Under the pieces are notes generated by a model, which searched no databases, was not told where the DNA came from, and was given only the letters and a program-made list of their open reading frames with translations. Both the position numbers and the translations under genes were made by a program. Positions 1 to 6,345 of a DNA stretch of 18,437 nt are shown here, piece after piece. The DNA is from DASTGO01 sp035719045 (GTDB lineage: Bacteria > Actinomycetota > Actinomycetes > Actinomycetales > Kineosporiaceae), in contig DASTGO010000538.1 in assembly GCA_035719045.1 (NCBI GenBank), positions 1 to 18,437 on the forward strand, in the 5' to 3' direction. The stretch's first letter is position 1; each line of letters opens with the position of its first letter.

Positions 1-25
1 CGGAACCTGCCCGCAGAGGTGGACC

Positions 26-64
26 GGGCGGCCCCGCGAGCTCGTGGCTGTCGCGGGGCCGCCC
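26..64 (-). terminator. Stem-loop terminator downstream of the YceI-family gene
   Basis: Perfect 14-bp inverted repeat: arms at 26-39 (gggcggccccgcga) and 51-64, with an 11-nt loop. It begins about 55 nt past the stop codon of the YceI gene on the minus strand. There is no clear T-tract, which is usual for actinobacterial terminators. Its role as terminator is inferred from structure and position. Confidence 0.65.
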
Positions 65-118
65 AGGTCCAGGTCGGCCGGATTCACCTCGGCCGGAGGG
101 CGATGCTGGGGCCGCAGG

Positions 119-685
119 TCAGGCACCGGCCTCCGGGTCGACCTTCTTGGCGGCCTCGACCTCGAGGACGAGCTTGACCTTGTCGGCGATGAGCACGCCG
201 CCGGTCTCCAGGGCCGCGTTGTAGGTCAGGCCCCAGTCCTTCCGGTTGATCGTCGCGGTGCCCTCGAACCCGGCCTTGGTGTTCCCCCACGGGTCCTTGG
301 CCAGGCCGCCGAACTCCCAGGTCACGTCCACGGGGTGGGTGATGCCGCGGATGGTCAGGTCGCCGGTCATCACCAGGGAGTCGCCGTCGAGCTTGGCCGA
401 GGTGCTGCGGAAGGTGATCGCCGGGTGCTGCTCCACCTCGAAGAAGTCGCCGCTCTTGAGGTGGCCGTCGCGCATCTCGTTGTTCGTGGTGATCGTGGTC
501 GGGTCGATGTCCAGCCACGCGGAGGACTTCTCCGGGTTGTCGGCGTCGATCGTGGCGCCACCGGTGAAGCCGGCGAAGCTGCCGCGCACCGTCGAGACCA
601 TGGCGTGCCGGACGGCGAAGCCGATGGTGCTGTGGGTCGGGTCGAGGTCCCAGGTGCCGGTCAGGTCGGTGGGGAAGGCGCTCAT
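119..685 (-). CDS. YceI family protein (lipocalin-like, polyisoprenoid-binding fold)
   Basis: The 188-aa product opens with LTGTWDLDPTHSTIGFAVRH, the characteristic start of the YceI domain, followed by RGSFAGFTGG and the block around RDGHLKSGDFFEVEQHP. The whole chain is one YceI beta-barrel domain. No signal peptide is visible, so a cytoplasmic location is likely, unlike the periplasmic E. coli protein. YceI proteins bind long isoprenoid lipids and are often stress-linked; the ligand here is unknown. I chose the ATG at 685 because AGGAG lies about 8 nt upstream and the YceI domain starts immediately after it. The open frame continues upstream to 817, but that part is not YceI-like. A sigma70-like promoter lies at 814-842 and a stem-loop follows the gene. 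It appears monocistronic. Confidence 0.93.
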   Translation of the reverse strand: MSAFPTDLTGTWDLDPTHSTIGFAVRHAMVSTVRGSFAGFTGGATIDADNPEKSSAWLDIDPTTITTNNEMRDGHLKSGDFFEVEQHPAITFRSTSAKLDGDSLVMTGDLTIRGITHPVDVTWEFGGLAKDPWGNTKAGFEGTATINRKDWGLTYNAALETGGVLIADKVKLVLEVEAAKKVDPEAGA

Positions 686-813
686 GTGCGTGGTCTCCTG
701 TGGGTGTGCCCGGGGTGCCCGCCCCGGGCTCATGACTGTGTGGGTACCGGCCGTCGCGGGGAGCGCCGGAGACGCCCCCGGTCGAACGGTCCCCCATCGC
801 TCGGTATGGTTGA

Positions 814-842
814 ACACTAAACGACAGCGGTGGGGAGTTCAA
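814..842 (-). promoter_or_regulatory. Predicted sigma70-type promoter of the YceI-family gene
   Basis: Read on the minus strand, TTGAAC (837-842) and TAGTGT (814-819) are separated by exactly 17 bp, a good vegetative promoter. It lies about 130 bp before the ATG at 685, giving a long 5' leader. An 8-bp inverted repeat, ggttgaac (808-815) and gttcaacc (837-844), covers the -35 box and the end of the -10 box, so a dimeric regulator could occlude both elements. The promoter is read from the sequence; the regulator is inferred. Confidence 0.55.
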
Positions 843-978
843 CCCGAGCTCACAGTCACGTCCACGAATCCCCCGAACGGATCCCCCGAGGACATCGGGG
901 CGACCGGAGCGACTGCCGGGGAACCGCCGGGAACCGCCCCCACTGACCGGCCCTCGCCGCACCGGACCCTGCCGGACC

Positions 979-1031
979 GGACCGCACCGGCACTCCCGGA
1001 ACGGACCGCACCGGCACTCCCGGAACGGACC
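979..1031. repeat. 24-bp tandem duplication
   Basis: Two exact 24-bp copies at 979-1002 and 1003-1026 (each begins ggaccgcaccggcactcccg), followed by a 5-bp partial third copy. It lies in non-coding DNA downstream of the AAA ATPase gene. Flanking sequence carries shorter variants of accgg/ggacc, so the duplication probably arose by slippage in an already repetitive stretch. Confidence 0.8.
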
Positions 1032-1163
1032 CCGCCAGCGGCCCCTGTCGAACCAGCCCCGCCGGACCGGCTCCGCCAGCGGGCCCCCGGACCCGTACCC
1101 CCGGACCCGACCCGCAGCGCGCACCCGCGGCGCGGACCTCGGCGGAGCGGACGCCTTCGGGAA

Positions 1164-2390
1164 TCAGTCGCCGGCGTGCCGACGCAGGTAGCGGCCGAAG
1201 TGCGGCACGGTGAAGGCGATCATGCCGCGCTCCCCGCTGTACACCAGACCCTTCTTGATCAGCGCGTCCCGGGCCGGGGACAGCGACTGGGGCTTGCGGT
1301 TCAGCGCCGAGGCGATCGCCGCGGTGGGCACCGCCCCGTCGGCGGGATCGGCGTCGCCGGCGACCCCCAGATCGGCCATCGCGCGCAGGTACTCCCGCTC
1401 GGCCGGAGTCGCCCGCTCATAGCGGGAGCCGAAGAAGCCCACCGCCAGTTCGGCCTCCGCCTCGGGAGCCGCCACCCGGACGTCGTCCCCGGTGATCGGG
1501 GTGCGCGGCGCGACATCCCAGACCACCTTGCCGTACGCCTGCACGAAGTACGGGTACCCGGCCGTGACGTCATAGAGGTCCCGCAGGGCGTCATCGGTGA
1601 AGTCGGCACCCTCGTCCTGCGCGGGAGCCCGCAGGGCCCGCTCCGCCCCGCCCGGGTCCAGCCGGTCGATCCGGGAGTAGCGGAACAGCCGCTCCGAATA
1701 GGACTTGCTCGCCGACAGCACGGCCGGCAGATGCGGCAGCCCCGCCCCGACCACGACGAGCGGCAGTCCGGTCTGGCTGATCTCGTGCACCGCGGCGCAC
1801 AGGGCGGACAGGTCCGCGGGCTCGAGGTCCTGCATCTCGTCGATGAAGACGGCCACCCCCCGCCCGCTGTCCGCGGCGAGGCCGCCGACATCGCCGAGCA
1901 GTTCCACCAGGTCGATCTCGATGTCCCCCGAGTCGGCCCGGCCGGTCACGGCGGGCACCTCGATCCCCGGTTGCCAGCGGTCGCGCAGCCGGGGCGCCGC
2001 GGCACCCCGCCCGTCGTTCCCGCCGTCAGGTTTCAGCGCGAAGGACTTCAGCACCCCGAGGACATGGTCGACCTCGCCGCGGGGCGGCCCGCTGAGTTCC
2101 CGGACCGCCAGGTGCAGGGCGGCCGAGAGCGGACGGCGCAGCGAGGTGTCCGGGCGGGCCTCCAGCTTCCCGGTGCCCCACCCCCGGCGGACCGCCGCCG
2201 AGCGCATCGCGTTCAGCAGGACCGTCTTGCCGACCCCGCGCAGCCCGGTGAGCACGAGGCTGCGCTCCGGACGGCCCCGGGACACCCGTTCCAGGACGAC
2301 GTCGAACGCGCCGAGCTCCACGTCCCGCCCCGCCAGCTCCGGAGGCCGCTGGCCGGCGCCGGGCGCGTACGGGTTGCGCACCGGGTCCAC
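1164..2390 (-). CDS. AAA-family ATPase with C-terminal winged helix (orphan)
   Basis: The 408-aa protein has a Walker A motif GLRGVGKT at residues 49-56, a Walker B VAVFIDE at 179-185 and a sensor-like LVVVGAGLPHLP at 211-222. A C-terminal domain (about 355-400) containing ALNRKPQSLSPARDALIKKG looks like a winged helix-turn-helix. This layout matches the Orc1/Cdc6-like 'AAA_16' ATPases common in actinomycetes, whose substrates are mostly unknown; DNA binding or a regulatory switch is plausible. No signal peptide or membrane segment is seen. The start is GTG at 2390. There is no Shine-Dalgarno, but TACGGT ends 6 nt upstream, suggesting a leaderless transcript. A 19-bp TCTAG...CTAGA palindrome at 2411-2429 sits on the promoter. 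No effector gene neighbours it, so involvement in defence or replication cannot be claimed. Confidence 0.85.
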   Translation of the reverse strand: MDPVRNPYAPGAGQRPPELAGRDVELGAFDVVLERVSRGRPERSLVLTGLRGVGKTVLLNAMRSAAVRRGWGTGKLEARPDTSLRRPLSAALHLAVRELSGPPRGEVDHVLGVLKSFALKPDGGNDGRGAAAPRLRDRWQPGIEVPAVTGRADSGDIEIDLVELLGDVGGLAADSGRGVAVFIDEMQDLEPADLSALCAAVHEISQTGLPLVVVGAGLPHLPAVLSASKSYSERLFRYSRIDRLDPGGAERALRAPAQDEGADFTDDALRDLYDVTAGYPYFVQAYGKVVWDVAPRTPITGDDVRVAAPEAEAELAVGFFGSRYERATPAEREYLRAMADLGVAGDADPADGAVPTAAIASALNRKPQSLSPARDALIKKGLVYSGERGMIAFTVPHFGRYLRRHAGD

Positions 2391-2396
2391 GCTCGG

Positions 2397-2429
2397 ACCG
2401 TATCGGAGGATCTAGCGGAATCCACTAGA
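2397..2429 (-). promoter_or_regulatory. Putative leaderless promoter of the AAA ATPase gene with overlapping palindromic operator
   Basis: On the minus strand, TACGGT (2397-2402) stands 6 nt before the GTG start at 2390, the spacing expected of a -10 box for a leaderless mRNA. Just upstream, 2411-2429 is a 19-bp near-perfect palindrome (tctagcggaatccactaga) whose arms mismatch only at position 6 and its partner. It covers the -10/-35 spacer, the place for a repressor site. No good -35 hexamer is seen. Operator function is inferred. Confidence 0.4.
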
Positions 2430-2694
2430 CAGGCACAGACACGCCGAGCGCCGATCCGCCCATCCCGGACAATCCGCCTCTCTGGGCAAATCTAGGCGAG
2501 GAACTAGAGAGCGTGAGACCAAGGACGAGTGGCGCTCTCCGAGTTCCCGCTGAGACGCGGGAAGGGAAGACCCCGTCCGTGTACTGCTGCTCCAGCCAGG
2601 TCCCGCGCTCAGGTAGTGCCGCGTCAAGGGCAGCGAGGTCGGCGACGTACGTGATCACCACGCCGGCGGCATGCCCAGCCTGAACGGGCGTCAT
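2425..2694 (-). CDS. Doubtful small ORF or gene relic in a lower-GC island
   Basis: An 89-aa open frame begins MTPVQAGHAAGVVITYVADL and contains PERGTWLEQQYTDG. I recognise no family. The first 50 residues have plausible amino-acid composition and moderately high third-position GC; the last 35 look non-coding. The frame runs through one TCTAG...CTAGA palindrome (2491-2508) and stops inside another (2411-2429). No convincing Shine-Dalgarno precedes the ATG at 2694. It could be a truncated gene left by an old insertion or deletion, or spurious. Confidence 0.22.
   Translation of the reverse strand: MTPVQAGHAAGVVITYVADLAALDAALPERGTWLEQQYTDGVFPSRVSAGTRRAPLVLGLTLSSSSPRFAQRGGLSGMGGSALGVSVPV
2491..2508. 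promoter_or_regulatory. TCTAG-N8-CTAGA palindrome
   Basis: Inverted repeat tctag-gcgaggaa-ctaga. On the minus strand it reads TCTAGTTCCTCGCCTAGA, close to the core of the hairpin at 3153-3170 (TCTAGTGCCTACGCTAGA). It lies 62 bp upstream of the palindrome on the ATPase promoter. A shared DNA-binding regulator is inferred. Confidence 0.4.
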
Positions 2695-2796
2695 GACCGA
2701 GATTCGTCAGGGTTCACGGCGGTTCACTCGGATTCGGTGTGAGACGGGCTGCTATCTCTGGCCTTGCGGCGGGTCGACCGGGAATGATCCGGGCAT

Positions 2797-3093
2797 ATGA
2801 CGTCCGAGTGTCCCGGGCCCGAGTCGGGGTGGGCAGCCGCACCGGCCCCGATCCGCTTCCCGGTGGGACCACCCGGCACCCTGCCGGTGATCCCGCCCGG
2901 CTCGGTCCGTTCCGGCACCCACGCTCCGGTCCCCGAGGCGGCCGCCGGCCCGGGAGCGGACAGTTCGGGGGCGAACGGTTCGGTGACGGACGGCCCGGAC
3001 TCCCCGGACCTGCGCACAACAGTGCTCGTCCTGGCCGGTCTGCTCGGCGCGGCTCTGCTCGCAGTGCTGCTCGCGGTGCAGGACCTGCGGTGA
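2797..3093 (+). CDS. Small Pro/Gly-rich protein with one C-terminal transmembrane helix (hypothetical)
   Basis: The 98-aa product has a disordered Pro/Gly/Ala/Ser-rich segment (residues 1-72) and then a single hydrophobic helix LVLAGLLGAALLAVLLAV at about 76-93, ending five residues later. That is the architecture of a tail-anchored or single-span membrane protein; with no N-terminal signal, the N-terminus is most likely cytoplasmic. Strong third-position GC bias supports coding. The ATG at 2797 has no clear Shine-Dalgarno, so the start is uncertain. The gene is followed 44 nt later by a perfect 20-bp stem-loop. I recognise no family and assign no function. Confidence 0.55.
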   Translation: MTSECPGPESGWAAAPAPIRFPVGPPGTLPVIPPGSVRSGTHAPVPEAAAGPGADSSGANGSVTDGPDSPDLRTTVLVLAGLLGAALLAVLLAVQDLR

Positions 3094-3137
3094 CAGGCCA
3101 GGGCTGCCGTCCAACCTCTGGTTCTGCCTCTCGATGA

Positions 3138-3185
3138 CCCCGTCTCGGGCTGTCTAGCGTAGGCACTAGACAGCCCGAGACGGGG
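3138..3185. terminator. Perfect 20-bp stem-loop in a convergent intergenic region
   Basis: Arms 3138-3157 (ccccgtctcgggctgtctag) and 3166-3185 are exact reverse complements, with an 8-nt loop. It sits between the 3' end of the small membrane-protein gene (plus) and the 3' end of pheA (minus), so it is placed to act as a bidirectional terminator. There is no T-tract. The inner 18 bp (3153-3170) are a third copy of the TCTAG-N8-CTAGA motif, so it may also be a protein-binding site. Confidence 0.65.
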
Positions 3186-3333
3186 CGATCGGCCGCTCAG
3201 AAGCCACTCGCGGGAACCACCGGCCACAGCCGGCACGGCCCGCAAGCGGAAGGCCAGGCCGGCGCCAACTGCCCGCGGACCACCGCGGACCACCGCCAGC
3301 CGCCCCACGGCCCGGGGGGCCGGAACCGGAGGG

Positions 3334-4260
3334 TCAGGGCTTGCGGACGGGGCGCAGCTCGCGGTTCTCGGCGGGCTCCGCGATCGCGGCCCGGAAGGGG
3401 CTGGCCGGGTAGGTGCCGAGCACCCGCAGATGGACCGAGAAGAACTCCAGTTCCTCCAGGGCGAGCACGACCGGGGTCTGCTTCGGGTGGCCCTCGATGT
3501 CGGCGTAGAACTGGGTGGCGAAGAAGGTGCCGCCGAGCTGGTAGCTCTCCAGCTTGGTCATGTTGACGCCGTTGGTGGCGAACCCACCCATCGCCTTGTA
3601 GAGCGCGGCCGGGACGTTGCGCACCCGGAAGACGATCGAGGTGATCATCGGACCGTCATCGAGCGGCTGTTCGGCGGCCTCCCGGGCCAGCACCAGGAAC
3701 CGGGTCGTGTTGTGGTGCGCGTCTTCGACGTTCTCGGCGAGGATCTCCAGTCCGTACAGGTCCGCGGCCAGCCTCGGCGCCAGCGCAGCGACGGACGGGT
3801 CCCCGAGCTCGCCGACCTCACGGGCGGCGCCTGCGGTGTCGTCGGCGATCGCCGGGGACCACCGGTTCTCCCGGATGATCCGCCGACACTGCCCCATCGC
3901 ATGGATGTGGCTGCGCACGGTGCGGATCTGGTCCAGGGTCGTCCCTGGCAGGGCCATCAGCTGGAAGTGGATCGGCAGGAAGTGTTCGCCGACGATGTGC
4001 AACTGGGAGACGGGCAGCAGGTGGTGGATGTCGGCCACCCGGCCGGCCAGGGAGTTCTCCACCGGGATCATCGCCAGGTCCGCCTGCCCGGTCTCGACGG
4101 CGTCGAAGGCGTCCTCGAAGGTCTGGCGGGGCAGTGGCTCCAGGGACGGGAACATCTCCCGGCAGGCGATGTCGGAGTTCGCGCCGGGTTCGCCCTGGTA
4201 GGCGATCCGGCCGGTCGGCACGGGCACCGGCGACGGGGCCGCGCTGCTGGTCGGTTCCAC
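3334..4260 (-). CDS. pheA: Prephenate dehydratase
   Basis: The enzyme converts prephenate to phenylpyruvate, water and CO2 in phenylalanine synthesis. The 308-aa protein has a catalytic domain (about 18-195) with IAYQGEPGAN, IPVENSLAG (65-73) and the catalytic-site motif NTTRF (184-188). An ACT regulatory domain (about 205-285) follows. Its phenylalanine-site segment reads KLESYQ (236-241), where the M. tuberculosis and E. coli type has an ESRP motif; the surrounding blocks FRVRNVPAALYKAMGGFATN and FYADIEGHP resemble alphaproteobacterial PheA. The start is GTG at 4260, with TACCCT 8 nt upstream, suggesting a leaderless or short-leader transcript. The gene is monocistronic and divergent from an MFS gene. 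The identification is firm; transfer from alphaproteobacteria is inference. Confidence 0.94.
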   Translation of the reverse strand: MEPTSSAAPSPVPVPTGRIAYQGEPGANSDIACREMFPSLEPLPRQTFEDAFDAVETGQADLAMIPVENSLAGRVADIHHLLPVSQLHIVGEHFLPIHFQLMALPGTTLDQIRTVRSHIHAMGQCRRIIRENRWSPAIADDTAGAAREVGELGDPSVAALAPRLAADLYGLEILAENVEDAHHNTTRFLVLAREAAEQPLDDGPMITSIVFRVRNVPAALYKAMGGFATNGVNMTKLESYQLGGTFFATQFYADIEGHPKQTPVVLALEELEFFSVHLRVLGTYPASPFRAAIAEPAENRELRPVRKP

Positions 4261-4268
4261 GACTCACC

Positions 4269-4274
4269 AGGGTA
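4269..4274 (-). promoter_or_regulatory. Possible -10 box of pheA
   Basis: TACCCT on the minus strand lies 8 nt before the GTG start of pheA, compatible with transcription starting at or within a few bases of the start codon. No convincing -35 hexamer was found, so this is a weak prediction. Confidence 0.3.
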
Positions 4275-4410
4275 CGGCCGGGCCTGCCCGCCCCCCCGCG
4301 CCGGACACCGGTCCACCGGGAGGGAGCGTCGCGGGGCCGTCACACCACCGCCAATCTGGCGAAATCATCTGATTACCTGTCGTGATGTGGTCAGCTTCGC
4401 GCGTCATGCG

Positions 4411-5709
4411 ATGGACGCCACAGCCCACCATCCGGCAGGCTGCCTCCTTGTGACGGTCCGTACCGCCGATTCCCGGTTTCCGCGGGGGGCGGTCACACTC
4501 AGCGAGCAGAGCGCTCTGTTTCCGACCGGCTTTCTGGTCACCGGACTGTTCGCCGCCGGGCTGGCCACTTTCGCCCTGCTCTACGCACCGCAACCGCTTC
4601 TTCCCACGATCGCCGGGCAGTACCACCTGGACCCCGCCTCGGCGAGCCTCGTGATCTCGGTGAGCACGGCCGGGCTGATGACCGGGGTGGTCCCGGTCGC
4701 GGTGGCGGGGCGGCGGCGGGACCGGCGGCTGGTCATGCTCGGCTCACTCGCGGTGGCCGCCGTACTGGGGCTGCTCGTGGCGGCCGCCCCGACCTGGCCG
4801 CTGCTGTTGCTGCTGCGCGGGCTGCAGGGGATGGCGCTGTCCGGGGTCCCGGCCATGGCCGTCTCCTATGCCACGGAGCGGGCCGGGATCTCCCGGGCCG
4901 GCCTGGTGTCCGGGCTCTATGTCGCCGGGACCACGGTGGGCGGGCTGTCCGGCCGGGTGGTGGCCGGCATCCTCGGGGACGTCGCCGGCTGGCGGGTGGG
5001 TCTGGGGTGGGCGGCGCTGATGGGCGCGGTGGCCACGGCGGTGGCCTGGCTGCTGCTCCCTGTCGGCCGGGGCGTGCACCACCCGAGACCACCCCGGCCG
5101 ACGGGCCGGGCCTGGGCAGCGTTCAGCGCGCTGTGGCGGGACGCGGACTCCCTGCAGCTCGGGCTCTGCCTGATCGCGGCGCTGCTGATGGCGGCCTTCG
5201 TCGCGACCTACAACACGATGACCTTCCGGCTGACCCGGGAGCCGTATCTGCTGTCCCCCACGACCGTGGGCCTGGTGTTCCTGACCTACCTGGCCGGGAC
5301 GCTCGCCTCGGCGGTGGCGGGCCGCCTGGCCGACCGGCTGCCGCGCCGGCTCCTCGTGGCCTGTTCCGCCCTCCTCGTCACCGGCGGTGCGGCGCTGATG
5401 TCCGCCCGGCCGCTCGGCCTGGTGGTCACCGGGCTGGCCATGCTCACCGCCGGGTTCTTCGCGGCGCACGGGGTGGCCAACGGCTGGGTCGGGCTGGCGG
5501 CCAGCCGGCACCGCGGCACGGCGACGGCCCGGTACACGGTCTGGTACTACGCGGGCTCCACCCTGGGCGGCCCGCTCGGTGGACTGGCGCTGAGCCTCGG
5601 CGGCTGGACCGCGACGGCCCTCCTGGTCGAGACCCTCGGCGTGACTGCCGCCATGATCGCGCTCCTGCTGCCCGCGCAGGCCGCGGCGGGCGCGCACCGG
5701 ATGCCCTGA
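4411..5709 (+). CDS. MFS transporter (AraJ/YnfM-like drug or metabolite exporter)
   Basis: The 432-aa integral membrane protein has about 12 hydrophobic helices, the first at residues 40-58. An MFS motif-A-like loop, GRRRDRR, follows helix 2 (about 100-106), and the pseudo-repeat GRLADRLPRR lies in the second half (304-313). The sequence around ALLYAPQPLLPTIAGQY is typical of the YnfM/AraJ group of proton-driven exporters; the substrate cannot be read from sequence. The start is uncertain: ATG 4411 is used, but GTG 4387 and GTG 4450 (which would give 419 aa) are in frame and none has a clear Shine-Dalgarno. The frame remains open much further upstream, but that part lies antisense to pheA. 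The stop codon falls inside a 17-bp tandem repeat. No regulator gene is adjacent. Confidence 0.88.
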   Translation: MDATAHHPAGCLLVTVRTADSRFPRGAVTLSEQSALFPTGFLVTGLFAAGLATFALLYAPQPLLPTIAGQYHLDPASASLVISVSTAGLMTGVVPVAVAGRRRDRRLVMLGSLAVAAVLGLLVAAAPTWPLLLLLRGLQGMALSGVPAMAVSYATERAGISRAGLVSGLYVAGTTVGGLSGRVVAGILGDVAGWRVGLGWAALMGAVATAVAWLLLPVGRGVHHPRPPRPTGRAWAAFSALWRDADSLQLGLCLIAALLMAAFVATYNTMTFRLTREPYLLSPTTVGLVFLTYLAGTLASAVAGRLADRLPRRLLVACSALLVTGGAALMSARPLGLVVTGLAMLTAGFFAAHGVANGWVGLAASRHRGTATARYTVWYYAGSTLGGPLGGLALSLGGWTATALLVETLGVTAAMIALLLPAQAAAGAHRMP

Positions 5710-5734
5710 CCCACCGGATGTCCTGACCCACCGG
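5695..5734. repeat. 17-bp tandem repeat spanning the MFS stop codon
   Basis: Copies at 5695-5711 (caccggatgccctgacc) and 5712-5728 differ by one base and are followed by a 6-bp partial third copy. The first copy holds the last codons and the TGA (5707-5709) of the MFS gene, so any stop-loss variant would meet a second TGA in the next unit. Confidence 0.75.
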
Positions 5735-5812
5735 TCCGGCCAGGTGCGCCGGGCGGACGAGCCCGGTCACCCCCGGTCAACGGTCAGCCCGCCGGCCAGG
5801 CCGGCCGGTCGA

Positions 5813-5828
5813 CGGTCAGCCAGGTCAG
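5813..5828. repeat. Short ggtcagcc repeats over the stop codon of the NYN/PIN-like gene
   Basis: Closely spaced ggtcagcc/ggtcag units occur just before and across the stop codon (TGA on the minus strand, 5825-5827). The unit is about 8-9 bp. They are short and could be chance in this GC-rich context, but they match the stop-associated repeats elsewhere in the window. Confidence 0.4.
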
Positions 5829-6250
5829 CCGGTCAGCTCGAGCAGCCAGCCCGGACCGGTCACGCCGACCCCGGGCGGCAACCGGTCCCGCAGTCCGCGG
5901 TCGGCGGTGACCACGAGAACGGTGTCGACGCCGCCGTCCACGGGATCGACCGCGGCCAGGCGTTCCCCGGCCACATCGACGATCGCGCTGTCCCCGTCCC
6001 GCTCGGCCCGGACCACCCGGACCACCGCCCCCTCCGGAGCCGCCGCCCGGCGGGCCTGCCCCTCGACTACCGCCACCACCTCGGCCAGCACCCCGACCGA
6101 CCCGCCCGGCAACCGGACCTCCCGACCCGCCAACCGGTCGAGCGCGGCCAGCCACCGGGTGGCGGCACCCAGCCGGTCCCGCCACCAGCCGTCCGGGCGT
6201 GACCCCATCACATTGGCCACGTCGACGACGAGGCTGACCTGCTCCGGCAT
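5825..6250 (-). CDS. NYN/PIN-like domain protein, putative RNase
   Basis: The 141-aa protein starts with a beta-strand and an acidic motif, VSLVVDVANVMG (D10, N13), followed by PDGWWRDR. A mid-protein GDSAIV (D87) and a C-terminal VVTADRGLRDR (D117) complete the spacing of acidic residues typical of NYN/PIN-fold ribonucleases. Relatives in actinobacteria are often labelled NTP pyrophosphohydrolase, a name I do not trust from these motifs. Metal-dependent RNA cleavage is inferred, with no known target. No membrane segment is present and there is no antitoxin-like partner gene. The ATG at 6250 has only a weak Shine-Dalgarno (gagtgg). The neighbouring genes are unrelated. Confidence 0.75.
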   Translation of the reverse strand: MPEQVSLVVDVANVMGSRPDGWWRDRLGAATRWLAALDRLAGREVRLPGGSVGVLAEVVAVVEGQARRAAAPEGAVVRVVRAERDGDSAIVDVAGERLAAVDPVDGGVDTVLVVTADRGLRDRLPPGVGVTGPGWLLELTG

Positions 6251-6292
6251 CCGCCCACTCTGTCACGGGCCCGCGGGCTGTCACAGGCTCCC

Positions 6293-6343
6293 TGGCCAGG
6301 CCGCACTGGTGGCCAGGCCGCACAGGTGGCCAGGCCGCACAGG
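6293..6343. repeat. 17-bp x 3 tandem array beside the E1 stop codon
   Basis: Three contiguous 17-bp units at 6293-6309, 6310-6326 and 6327-6343 (tggccaggccgcacagg; the first differs by one base). The array ends 2 nt before the stop codon of the fused E1 gene (6346-6348, minus strand), so it lies in that mRNA's immediate 3' region. Each unit contains the palindrome tggcca. Confidence 0.85.
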
Positions 6344-6345
6344 TG

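Larger units (their letters stand above)
686..1163. other. 478-bp spacer between the YceI gene and the AAA ATPase gene
   Basis: No convincing gene is present. The half nearest the YceI gene holds its leader and promoter (814-842). The rest is Pro/Arg-codon-like GC-rich DNA with degenerate ccgga/accgg repeats and one exact 24-bp tandem duplication (979-1026). Open frames that cross it on both strands have no family resemblance and are shadows or noise. No strong terminator for the ATPase gene was recognised. Confidence 0.5.

Noticed and set aside
246..2495. A 749-codon open frame on the plus strand
   Set aside because: It runs antisense to the YceI and AAA ATPase genes and through the spacer, with Arg/Pro/Gly-rich composition and no motif. 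It is a GC-bias shadow.
4356..4390. ATCA-tc-TGAT small palindrome between pheA and the MFS gene
   Set aside because: Arms of 4 bp are too short to support an operator, and no LysR gene is adjacent.
3430..4410. Upstream extension of the MFS frame through pheA
   Set aside because: It is antisense to pheA and has no MFS character. The transporter begins near 4411.
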